Positions 16,600 to 24,157 of a stretch of DNA of 64,000 bases are shown here, piece by piece (within the stretch, counting starts at the first letter, position 1; each line of letters begins with the position of its first letter). The translations under genes and the position numbers were made by a program. Source of the DNA: Leadbetterella byssophila_A (lineage in GTDB: Bacteria > Bacteroidota > Bacteroidia > Cytophagales > Spirosomataceae); assembly GCA_040394735.1 (NCBI GenBank), contig JBEBRR010000010.1, forward strand, positions 1-64,000, in the 5' to 3' direction. The notes under the pieces are model-generated. The model worked only from the letters and a program-made list of their open reading frames with translations, was not told the DNA's origin and did not search any database.

Positions 16600-18003
16600 T
16601 TAATCCTGCAGCAGTTCGCGCGGGTCGGTTACCACACCGGACACCGCTGCTGCTGCGGCTACCAGCGGCGAGGCCAGCAGGGTTCTTGAGTTCGGACCCT
16701 GGCGACCCTCAAAGTTCCGGTTGGAGGTAGATACGGCCAGCTTACCCGAAGGAATCTTGTCGTCGTTCATGGCCAGGCAGGCGGAGCAGCCCGGTTGACG
16801 GAGCTCAAATCCTGCTTCCGTAAGAATATCGTATATTCCTTCTTCACGGATCTGCTTTTCCACAATATGTGAGCCGGGCACTAACCAGGCTGTAATATGG
16901 TCTGCTTTTCTGCGACCTTTGACAATGGAGGCAAACGCCCGGAAATCTTCAATCCTTCCGTTGGTACAGCTTCCGAGGAAGACATAATCTACTTCCTTAC
17001 CCAGCATGGTTTCACCTTCGTTGAAGCCCATATAGTTCAGTGATTTCTTATAGCTGGCTTCCCCGTCCTTTACTTCGGCTGAGCCGGGTATACTCTGTGT
17101 GATCCCTATCCCCATGCCCGGATTGGTGCCGTAAGTGATCTGCGGTTCAATGTCTTCGGCCCGGTAGTTAAGCTCCAGGTCGAATTCCGCGCCTTCTTCG
17201 GTTTTTAACTCTTTCCACTGCTCTATATAATTGTCCCATTCTGCACCTTTAGGGGCTTTTTCCCGGCCCTTCAGCCAGTTAAAAGTGGTTTCATCCGGAG
17301 CGATCATTCCGCCCCGGGCGCCCATTTCAATAGACATATTACATACGGTCATCCGTCCCTCCATGCTCATATTCTCAAAAACGTCACCGGCGTATTCGGC
17401 AAAATAGCCGGTAGCGCCTGATGCGGAGATCTGCGAGATGATATAGAGCACCACGTCTTTGGGTGTTACGCCTTTTCCCAGCTTCCCGTTAATGGTGATG
17501 CGCATCTTTTTAGGCTTGGGCTGCATGATACATTGTGAAGCCAGTACCATCTCTACTTCAGAGGTACCGATACCAAAGGCAATACAGCCGAACGCACCGT
17601 GGGTGGATGTATGCGAATCACCGCATACAATGGTCATGCCCGGAAGGGTAATACCGTTTTCAGGCCCAACCACGTGCACAATTCCGTTTTTGTTATGCCC
17701 GAGGCCCCAATGCGAAATCCCGTATCTGGTGGTATTGCTTTCCAGGGCCTTCAGCTGATTGGCCGAAAGCGGATCCTCTACCGGCAGATGCTGATTTACC
17801 GTAGGGGTATTATGATCGGCCGTGGCAAATGTTCTTTGCGGATACATTACGCCGATGCCCCTGTTCTCTAATCCGAGAAATGCCACGGGACTGGTTACCT
17901 CGTGAATAAAATGCCGGTCAATGAACAGGACGTCCGGCCCGTCCTCTACATGCTTAATTACGTGACTGTCCCAAACTTTGTCGAAAAGCGTCTTTTGTGC
18001 CAT
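16600..18003 (-). CDS. leuC: 3-isopropylmalate dehydratase large subunit
   Basis: Large, [4Fe-4S]-containing subunit of isopropylmalate isomerase (aconitase family). At 467 residues it is full length. The cluster cysteines are visible in FLGSCTNGR and in GCSACLAMN, and the substrate-binding HTSTHGAFG region lies near 130. It is the first gene of the leuC-leuD-cimA-leuB operon. No T-box or peptide leader was recognised upstream; the 256-base gap before it has only an 8-bp inverted repeat and no exact -7 box on this strand. Confidence 0.96.
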   Translation of the reverse strand: MAQKTLFDKVWDSHVIKHVEDGPDVLFIDRHFIHEVTSPVAFLGLENRGIGVMYPQRTFATADHNTPTVNQHLPVEDPLSANQLKALESNTTRYGISHWGLGHNKNGIVHVVGPENGITLPGMTIVCGDSHTSTHGAFGCIAFGIGTSEVEMVLASQCIMQPKPKKMRITINGKLGKGVTPKDVVLYIISQISASGATGYFAEYAGDVFENMSMEGRMTVCNMSIEMGARGGMIAPDETTFNWLKGREKAPKGAEWDNYIEQWKELKTEEGAEFDLELNYRAEDIEPQITYGTNPGMGIGITQSIPGSAEVKDGEASYKKSLNYMGFNEGETMLGKEVDYVFLGSCTNGRIEDFRAFASIVKGRRKADHITAWLVPGSHIVEKQIREEGIYDILTEAGFELRQPGCSACLAMNDDKIPSGKLAVSTSNRNFEGRQGPNSRTLLASPLVAAAAAVSGVVTDPRELLQD

Positions 18004-18186
18004 ATGATACCAGGTTGTTTATAACAAGAATCCAAAGTTGAACCAAATTTTAGGTTTTTTCAACAGGATAGCAGTTCAAATAATAACGAAATTAGTCCAA
18101 ATGGATTGTTTGGGCTTTATTTAAACTCTTTCTAACAGGAAATGCTATCCGGTGGTAAAGCTATTTTGCCACTTAACCGGGAGGTC
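18004..18186 (-). other. leuC upstream region with a separated inverted repeat
   Basis: GGATAGCA (18066-18073) and TGCTATCC (18143-18150) form an 8-bp inverted repeat 69 bases apart, enclosing a smaller CCAAA/TTTGG pair. It could fold in the leader of the leu operon or be an operator. No open frame and no known riboswitch was recognised. The minus-strand sequence CAACTTTG near 18040 is only a partial -7 match. Confidence 0.3.
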
Positions 18187-18216
18187 TTGTGTATTTCATA
18201 AAATGGACTATTTTTG
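18187..18216 (+). promoter_or_regulatory. Promoter of the SPFH gene
   Basis: A TTG at 18187-18189 and an exact -7 box TATTTTTG at 18209-18216 are separated by 19 bases, within the 19-21 spacing usual for Bacteroidota promoters. Transcription would start near 18221, giving a leader of about 39 bases. Confidence 0.6.
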
Positions 18217-18259
18217 ATAGGAAACCATCCAATCATTCACTCTTAAACACGATACACAT

Positions 18260-19228
18260 ATGTTTACATTCCTTCTTATTCTACTTCTCCTCACCGTGGT
18301 GCTTTTCGCTCATTTTGCAACGCGCCTTAAGGTTTTTCAGTGGGTTTACGATGCCGGTGGCGGTCGCCGGCTGAAAGTCAACTATAAGTTGCTGGTAGGA
18401 ACCGTAGTGGCATTTTTCGTCATTCTCTTCCAGCCCTATGACCTGGTCAGGATCAACGCGGGTGCTGTAGGGTTGAAAGAGTCGCTGATCGGTGATAACC
18501 GGGGCATCGGCTCCGTAAAGCTGGTATCGGGTTTCCAGATCTATAATAAATACTTTGAACGGGTGTATGAAATAGAAACCGACCAGAAAAACGTGCATTA
18601 TGAAACCCTGGGGGTGATTGTGAAAGGCGGGTTCAGCTGCAAGATCAAACCTACATTTAACTACAAGGTGAAGCCGGAAAACGCCAACCAGCTTTTTGTG
18701 GAACTGCGCCAGACGTTCAAGCAGGGCGGACTGAAAGCAGTGGAAACCACCTGGCTGGAAACGGCTATCCTGGGGGGCGTGAATGATGTGTCGAACCGCT
18801 TCGCAGTAGATTCTATTTTTAACCACCGCGAAGCCTTTGAGCAGCAGATCGGGCTGGAAGTAAATAAGCGTGTGGGGAAATATTTTGAAGTGACCCAGCT
18901 TCGTACCAATATTCTGCCGCCGGAGTCCCTGCAGAAGTCTATTGAGGGAAAAACCAAGGCTATACAGGAAGCCGAAGAGTTTGAGTTCCGTGCCAAACGG
19001 GCTGTGGCGGAGAACAAGGAGAAGGTAGCCCGGGCACAGGGAGATTATGAAGCAGCGCTCCTGGAGGCCAAAACCAAGGAAGCGCTTTCCCAGCCCAAGA
19101 TGCTTGAGCTTTACCGGGCTGAAACGGAAAGAACCTGGGCGGAGAAAGGGGTAAGTCCTTACGGGTCCAATAACACCATTATTGTAGGGAAACCGGACCA
19201 GAACCTGCTGCTGAACCTGAAGAAATAG
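18260..19228 (+). CDS. SPFH/band 7 domain membrane protein
   Basis: Member of the stomatin/prohibitin/flotillin/HflK-C superfamily, which form membrane-bound oligomers that organise membrane domains or proteases. Of 322 residues, two hydrophobic segments (about 1-18 and 45-62) anchor the N-terminus. The SPFH domain spans about 65-225, and a charged Ala/Glu/Lys-rich coiled coil runs about 225-290 (KTKAIQEAEEFEFRAKRA). A short Gly/Asn tail ends the protein. No partner gene such as a NfeD protein or FtsH is next to it, so its role is open. It has its own promoter and converges on the glycosyltransferase gene. Confidence 0.83.
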   Translation: MFTFLLILLLLTVVLFAHFATRLKVFQWVYDAGGGRRLKVNYKLLVGTVVAFFVILFQPYDLVRINAGAVGLKESLIGDNRGIGSVKLVSGFQIYNKYFERVYEIETDQKNVHYETLGVIVKGGFSCKIKPTFNYKVKPENANQLFVELRQTFKQGGLKAVETTWLETAILGGVNDVSNRFAVDSIFNHREAFEQQIGLEVNKRVGKYFEVTQLRTNILPPESLQKSIEGKTKAIQEAEEFEFRAKRAVAENKEKVARAQGDYEAALLEAKTKEALSQPKMLELYRAETERTWAEKGVSPYGSNNTIIVGKPDQNLLLNLKK

Positions 19229-19230
19229 CG

Positions 19231-19350
19231 GAATGTAAACGACGCAGATTTTATGATTACATGCCACAGATGCACAGATCTGTATTTGTGCATCTGTGGC
19301 TACAACATTTAGGCATTCTGCTTGTCATAAAATCTGCGTCGTTTGCATTT
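19231..19350. repeat. Nested inverted-repeat element (MITE- or REP-like)
   Basis: The outer arms are a perfect 20-bp inverted repeat (AAACGACGCAGATTTTATGA at 19237-19256 and its reverse complement at 19325-19344), extendable with one mismatch and one gap to about 25 bp. Inside lies a second perfect inverted repeat of 14 bp (GCCACAGATGCACA at 19263-19276; 19287-19300). The element fills the whole gap between two converging genes. No transposase is encoded in it. It resembles small non-autonomous palindromic elements; a role as bidirectional terminator is possible. Confidence 0.85.
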
Positions 19351-19358
19351 CAAAATAC

Positions 19359-20717
19359 TCATAGTTTCCCGCCCAGCTGAAAGATCAGGTAAATCACCGG
19401 GATAACGTACAGCGTAAACAGGAAAATATAAAAACCATACAGGGCCCGGGTAATGGTACTGTTCTTCATGACTGCCGCATTCCCCAGCAGGAAAGGTACT
19501 ATGGTGGCCAGTAAGCCCGGGAAAATGTAAATGGCTTTCATAAAGACGAATGTCCGGCCGAAGAGGGAGAAAAGAACGGAAAAGCCCAGGAACCCGGCAA
19601 TGTACAAAAGGTAAATCCAGGACTCATCCCGTTTAAGGTTCTCCCACCCTTTAAAGAGGTTCTTAAGAAGTAAAAAGAGACCGATGAAAAGAAGAAGAAC
19701 AGGAAGGATGCCTACAGCAAGCGAAATACGGCCTACCACATTGATCAGTGGGCTGTCTGTTCTCCACTGGGCCGGCCAGTTATCAAACCCGAGAAAATAA
19801 AAGCGGCCGTACACCTGGGAAAAATGCGAATGCATATGCTGGAACCGGAGCTTACCGGTATAAGACAGATGCGGATTACGGATCAGGTCAAAGTAATGAA
19901 ACTTAAAATATCCCGAGTACACAGACCGGATACCCGGTATATACACCATATCGAGATGATAAAGGTGCGGCAGCTCATAGGTGGGCGTATTATAGGTGAA
20001 CAGCTTCCCGTTTTCCTTGTAATCCCGGATATAGCCGTTAAAAGAAAGGAAGGTGACGGCGCTCAGGAGTAAGCCTGCAAGGGCCGTTCCGAGGTAACCT
20101 TTTTTGAGCGAAAGACTGTAGTTCCGGTGAAGTACAGCAAGTACAATGAGAACGATCATTGTGGCAATAAAAAATACCCCGAAGTTAAGCTTGGCCATAG
20201 ACCCCAGTACCAGCGAGGCAATAGTGATCAGCGTATATTTCAGGGAAGGCCTTTTGAACAGGTTAAGCACCGAATAGAGATTGATGGTTCCCAGGAGGAT
20301 AATCAGTGCATCATTGGTCGCCTGGCCCGAAATGGCGATCAGTCGCGGATTTAAGGCAAAAAAAGCGAAAACCGCCATTTTCAACGTTTCCGGGAAGTTC
20401 AGCGGACGGATAAACCGCATGAAGAGGTAAACGGTAGCACAGCCGGCCACCGCGCTGAAAAGCTGGGCGGAGATATGCTGATAATACGGGGAGGTAATGC
20501 CCAGCAGGTTCCAGGTCTCTGCCACCAGGAAATGGTAGAGCTTGGGGTGGTAACATTGCCAGCATTGGGTAGACTTGGGCAGAATACCGAACCGGGCAAT
20601 CAGCTCGATGACCGTAAAATGGTCATCGTTTGCATAGCCCCCGTTAACGAGTGCAAGAGACAAGATCAATAACCAGGACAGCCCCAGAATTATTTTATAC
20701 CCGTTTTTTTGAAACAT
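19359..20717 (-). CDS. GT-C-fold integral membrane glycosyltransferase (ArnT/PMT-like)
   Basis: Integral membrane protein of 452 residues with roughly 11-12 hydrophobic segments. An acidic DDHF motif (D31-D32) just after the first helix, then the CYHPKLYHFL segment, matches the periplasmic acidic loop of GT-C enzymes that use polyprenyl-phosphate sugars (ArnT, PMT, GT39-like families). It would transfer a sugar to a lipid, glycan or protein outside the inner membrane; the acceptor is unknown. A -7 box lies 18 bases upstream of the start. It lies downstream of the GH16 terminator and so is separate from the PUL. Confidence 0.7.
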   Translation of the reverse strand: MFQKNGYKIILGLSWLLILSLALVNGGYANDDHFTVIELIARFGILPKSTQCWQCYHPKLYHFLVAETWNLLGITSPYYQHISAQLFSAVAGCATVYLFMRFIRPLNFPETLKMAVFAFFALNPRLIAISGQATNDALIILLGTINLYSVLNLFKRPSLKYTLITIASLVLGSMAKLNFGVFFIATMIVLIVLAVLHRNYSLSLKKGYLGTALAGLLLSAVTFLSFNGYIRDYKENGKLFTYNTPTYELPHLYHLDMVYIPGIRSVYSGYFKFHYFDLIRNPHLSYTGKLRFQHMHSHFSQVYGRFYFLGFDNWPAQWRTDSPLINVVGRISLAVGILPVLLLFIGLFLLLKNLFKGWENLKRDESWIYLLYIAGFLGFSVLFSLFGRTFVFMKAIYIFPGLLATIVPFLLGNAAVMKNSTITRALYGFYIFLFTLYVIPVIYLIFQLGGKL

Positions 20718-20735
20718 AATCAGTTGTTAATCTTT

Positions 20736-20743
20736 CAAAGTTA
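20736..20743 (-). promoter_or_regulatory. -7 box for the glycosyltransferase gene
   Basis: The minus strand reads TAACTTTG, an exact TAnnTTTG match, 18 bases before the start at 20717. Transcription would start near 20731. No clear -33 element. Confidence 0.5.
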
Positions 20744-20771
20744 TTGAAATTTCTTCAGACTAAGGGAGCCT

Positions 20772-20810
20772 GAAAAAGAGAAACAGGAGCAGATAGTCTG
20801 CTCCTGTTTC
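20772..20810 (-). terminator. Intrinsic terminator of the SusCD operon
   Basis: A perfect 14-bp stem (GAAACAGGAGCAGA / TCTGCTCCTGTTTC) with a 3-base loop lies 16 bases after the GH16 stop. On the minus strand it is followed by CTCTTTTTC, giving a U-rich tail. Confidence 0.85.
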
Positions 20811-20826
20811 CGGAAAACAAAGAAAA

Positions 20827-21684
20827 TCAGGGTTGTACCAGGTCATATACCCGCACGTAATCTACTTCAAACTGTGCAGGGAAAGCCTGATCATCAATAC
20901 CCTGCTGACCGCCCCAGTCACCTCCGATGGCCAGGTTGATCAGCCAGTGAAATTTCTTGTCAAACGGCCAGGCTTTAAAGTCGCGCTTTTCATTGGAGAA
21001 GCTGAAAATCCGGGCGTCATTGACATAACCGTTAATGTAATCGGGGGTCCAGTCTATACGGTAGAGCTGAAATTCCGTAGTTACATTTTCAATTTTTTTG
21101 GTAGCGGTCTTCTGAGTGCCGATAGAATGGTGATAATCTTTGGTATGAACGCTGATATGCACCACATCGGGATCATAGCCTACATGTTCCAGGATATCAA
21201 TTTCTCCCGAATTCGGCCAGTCGCCGTAGGTCCAGTCGGTAGGCAGCATCCATACCGCAGGCCAGGTACCCCGGCCCGAAGCGGCTTTGGCGCGTACCTC
21301 AAACCTGCCGTACAGAAAATCCCCCTTTCCTTTGCTGACCAGCCGGGCAGAAGTGTAGTCCAGGCCTTCCATTTTTTCCTTTCTTGCCGTGATCTTTAAG
21401 GTTCCGCCTGAAACATGCACATTTTCTTTGCGGGCTTCCGTATAATACTGGAGCTCGTTATTTCCCCAGCCGTTATGGGGTGAGCCCACATCATAACTCC
21501 ATTTGGAAGGGTCGGGAAGGCCCTCATAATTGAATTCATCGGACCAGGACGGCGTATTGCTGAACGCATATTCCACTGGCTGAGGTTCCGGAATATTCGG
21601 TTTATTGTTCTCAGACGGCGCACACGTAACCAGCAGGGGTAAAAGAAGAATGGCTTTTCTCATGAAATAGCTGATAATGTCCAT
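20827..21684 (-). CDS. Glycoside hydrolase family 16 lipoprotein (laminarinase-like)
   Basis: Endo-acting beta-glucanase of GH16, most like laminarinases that cut beta-1,3- or mixed-linkage glucans. The retaining active site is EIDILE with nucleophile E161, D163 and acid/base E166. WPAVWMLP upstream and a VDYVRVYD C-terminal strand are typical. Using the start at 21684 the protein has 285 residues and a lipobox ending at C21, so it should be anchored in the outer membrane. A start at 21663 is also possible; the longer frame to 21747 overlaps the preceding gene. It is the last gene of the regulator-linked SusC-SusD-PKD-GH16 operon, which points to a beta-glucan substrate. Confidence 0.87.
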   Translation of the reverse strand: MDIISYFMRKAILLLPLLVTCAPSENNKPNIPEPQPVEYAFSNTPSWSDEFNYEGLPDPSKWSYDVGSPHNGWGNNELQYYTEARKENVHVSGGTLKITARKEKMEGLDYTSARLVSKGKGDFLYGRFEVRAKAASGRGTWPAVWMLPTDWTYGDWPNSGEIDILEHVGYDPDVVHISVHTKDYHHSIGTQKTATKKIENVTTEFQLYRIDWTPDYINGYVNDARIFSFSNEKRDFKAWPFDKKFHWLINLAIGGDWGGQQGIDDQAFPAQFEVDYVRVYDLVQP

Positions 21685-21694
21685 AAACAGAATT

Positions 21695-22630
21695 TTAGAA
21701 AGAACGCAAGGTGAATGTCCACCAGGCGTCACCACCGATATTGACACCTACTTTCAGCAGATCATAGCCTTTACCACCCGCATTTTTCGTCATCTCGAGG
21801 ATATCGTACACAATGGCATCTCCTACCGGTCCGGAGGGGGTTTCTCCCCCGTTATGGGCTTTTTTCACCCCGATATGGGCTCCTTTGCCGATCAGCTGAA
21901 GTTGCCCCAGCTTTCTCGCCCCTGTGCCTTCACTTACTGAAAAGCGGAAAGAACCGGATTTCCATAATGCCTGGTTGCCTGTAAGGTTACCTTCCGGCTC
22001 ACAGCCCGAACTGTTCTTTCCGAGGTAGCCGTCAGCAAAGAAATCGCCTTTGTTATCGTAGACAAAGGTACCTTCGGAATTGAAATGAAAAGTAAATTCG
22101 TCATTAAATTCACAGGCACGGTCTTTCACCGCACCGGCATCGCTGGCCCACCAGCTGCCGTCATCCGTTCCGGGCCCCACCTTAAAGGCGCCCGGCTCAG
22201 GATTGAGCTTCCATTTTTTCTGGGAACATCCGGCAATAAATCCGAGGGCGCGGGTATCGCTGCAGGCATCAGGGTCATTCTGGCTTACGTTTACCGGCTT
22301 GGTCACCGAGGTCATGCCGCCCTGGGCCACTATATCAAGCTTCACATGGTAGGAGCCTGCAAATATAAGTCCTACTTCCACCTCATTGCCCTGGAACTTC
22401 TGGCCGCTGTTCACGATTGTCCAATGGGCAATAGATGGCCCGGAAGTTTTGTTGACCAGCTTAATTTTACCCGGAGCTACTTCCGTGGCTTCAAAATCAG
22501 CCTGTGGAAGAGCGTTTAAGGTCAGGTCATCTCCCTCTACCTTACAGGAGAGAAGGCTTAGCAGCACACCGCTCATGAGGTATGCTCTTAAAGTGCTTTT
22601 ATATTGGGTCTTCATTATTGTTCTGCTCAT
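21695..22630 (-). CDS. PKD-like-domain lipoprotein, probable surface glycan-binding protein
   Basis: Lipoprotein (lipobox LLSC, C29) of 311 residues. A PKD-like beta-sandwich covers about 40-120 (ADFEATEVAPGKIKLVNKT to GSYHVKLDIVAQG). The C-terminal part (about 125-311) is Gly/Trp/Asn rich and resembles the lectin-like portion of PUL surface glycan-binding proteins (SusE/F position), though no named family was recognised. The start ATG overlaps the stop of the SusD gene by 4 bases (ATGA), so translation is coupled. Its place between SusD and the GH16 enzyme supports a role in capturing the same glycan. Confidence 0.72.
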   Translation of the reverse strand: MSRTIMKTQYKSTLRAYLMSGVLLSLLSCKVEGDDLTLNALPQADFEATEVAPGKIKLVNKTSGPSIAHWTIVNSGQKFQGNEVEVGLIFAGSYHVKLDIVAQGGMTSVTKPVNVSQNDPDACSDTRALGFIAGCSQKKWKLNPEPGAFKVGPGTDDGSWWASDAGAVKDRACEFNDEFTFHFNSEGTFVYDNKGDFFADGYLGKNSSGCEPEGNLTGNQALWKSGSFRFSVSEGTGARKLGQLQLIGKGAHIGVKKAHNGGETPSGPVGDAIVYDILEMTKNAGGKGYDLLKVGVNIGGDAWWTFTLRSF

Positions 22631-24144
22631 TTGGTTCCACCATATTCTTTGTTCTGTTCCAGTTTGGTATTGTCCAGTTCCAGGAGAGGGATAGGCAATA
22701 CTTCGTGTTTCCCGGCTACAAAGCCCCGGTCGGCAAGATGGGTGGCTGCGTCCCCCCACCGTACAATATCAAACCAGCGCTGGCCTTCGCCTGCCAGCTC
22801 CAGACGCCTTTCCTTTTTAACATTATCAAAGGTGGCTGCCACTGCCGGAAGCCCTACCCTGGCCCTTACCGCATTGAGAAGAGCCGCTGCCCGTGAGGCA
22901 TTCCCGCCGCCGCGTACCAGGGCTTCTGCTTCCATCAGGTAGGTGTCTGCCAGGCGGATCTCGTAAATATTCTGGGGGAAGTTCAGCTCAAAAGTTCCGG
23001 CACCTTTCCAGCGGTTGGCTTCACGGCCGGCATATTTTTCCAGAAAATAACCTGTGTCCATATAGCCCGGAGTATAGGTGGCCTTTCCTTCCGCCTCCAG
23101 TTTTTTCATGTCAGCTACGGTGTAGGGGTACCGCGGGTCTCCCTGCAGGGCATTGACCAGGTTCTCGGTTAGGGGAAGGAAACCCCAGCCGGAAACATAG
23201 TCCGGTCCCGATGCGCCCGCGCTGTAACCCCGGGGTCCGATCATGATGTTCAGGATATTCCCTTCCGTACAGTTGATGCAGCCCCAGTCACCTACCGATG
23301 TATTGGTGAAAGAGAGCTCCAGAATAGATTCACTGTTGAACTTATTATCTACTTTGAAAAGATCACCGTACTGAGCAAGCAGGCGGTAGCCGTAGCGGCT
23401 GGTCTGTCCCGGCTCACCGTTGACGTCCGCCAGCTGCTGGGCTGCCTGCTGGAATTTCTCCTGCTGAAGAAATACCTTTCCCAACAGCGCTTTGGCTGTA
23501 CCCTGCGAAGCCCTTCCGGCCTCGGTTTCTGTGGCAATTCTTTCGGGCAGGTCTGCAGCGGCCTCTTCCAGGTCTTTCTCAATAAGGGCATACACATCGG
23601 CCGGGCTGGCCTGCTCCACCTGGTAAATTTCATCGCCGGTCAGCGGCTGGTCAATCAGGGGGATATTTCTGAAATAACGCACCAGGTCAAAGTAGAAGAA
23701 TGCCCTCAGGAACTTGGCTTCCGCCGCAAAGCGTGTTTTTTCACTGTCACTCATGGGAACATCCGGGAGCTTCTGGAGCAGCACATTGGCCCGCATGATA
23801 CCCATGTAATTCCGGTACCAGAGATCGGCCTGCGGCCCTACAGCCGGCGTGAGCGTGTAGTTGGACCAGGCCTGCAGATGCGGGAGATCGGAAGAACCGC
23901 CGCCTCCGGCATAATGATCGTCTGATGCTGCAGAGGTAGCCAGGATCTTGGTGGTATAGTTAGAAGCCTGGTAACCCAGCACATCGTAGATCGCCACCAG
24001 CCCGTTATAGGCTTCCTGGCGGTTTTTATAATAATTGCTTTCCAGGTCTGTACCCCGGGGTTTCAGCTCCAGGAAGTTGTCTTTACACCCTGTTAACCCG
24101 GTGAAGAGCAGGATGAAGGCAAGGTGATTAAAATATCTTTTCAT
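22627..24144 (-). CDS. SusD/RagB-family glycan-binding lipoprotein
   Basis: Outer-membrane lipoprotein that forms the lid of the SusC channel and helps capture oligosaccharides. The 505-residue protein has a lipobox (GLTGC, C20), the N-terminal FLELKPRG motif typical of SusD, TPR-like helices, and the C-terminal segment with ERRLELAGEGQRWFDIVRWG, one of the most conserved SusD stretches. The start at 24144 was chosen over 24171, which would overlap SusC. It lies 13 bases after SusC and overlaps the next gene by 4 bases. Confidence 0.95.
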   Translation of the reverse strand: MKRYFNHLAFILLFTGLTGCKDNFLELKPRGTDLESNYYKNRQEAYNGLVAIYDVLGYQASNYTTKILATSAASDDHYAGGGGSSDLPHLQAWSNYTLTPAVGPQADLWYRNYMGIMRANVLLQKLPDVPMSDSEKTRFAAEAKFLRAFFYFDLVRYFRNIPLIDQPLTGDEIYQVEQASPADVYALIEKDLEEAAADLPERIATETEAGRASQGTAKALLGKVFLQQEKFQQAAQQLADVNGEPGQTSRYGYRLLAQYGDLFKVDNKFNSESILELSFTNTSVGDWGCINCTEGNILNIMIGPRGYSAGASGPDYVSGWGFLPLTENLVNALQGDPRYPYTVADMKKLEAEGKATYTPGYMDTGYFLEKYAGREANRWKGAGTFELNFPQNIYEIRLADTYLMEAEALVRGGGNASRAAALLNAVRARVGLPAVAATFDNVKKERRLELAGEGQRWFDIVRWGDAATHLADRGFVAGKHEVLPIPLLELDNTKLEQNKEYGGTK

Positions 24145-24157
24145 TTTTTGTGACCGA

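Noticed and set aside
18004..18259. Riboswitch, T-box or leader peptide controlling the leu operon
   Set aside because: No known fold or run of leucine/isoleucine codons was found; only a widely spaced 8-bp inverted repeat is present.
18281..19267. 328-codon open frame opposite the SPFH gene
   Set aside because: Antisense shadow of a gene with a good promoter and clear domain; it also runs into the palindromic element.
19231..19350. CRISPR array or attachment site
   Set aside because: The arms are inverted, not direct repeats with spacers, and no cas or integrase genes are nearby.
22627..22942. Several plus-strand open frames across the SusD C-terminus
   Set aside because: They overlap the conserved SusD gene and its 4-base coupled neighbour and have no start signals.
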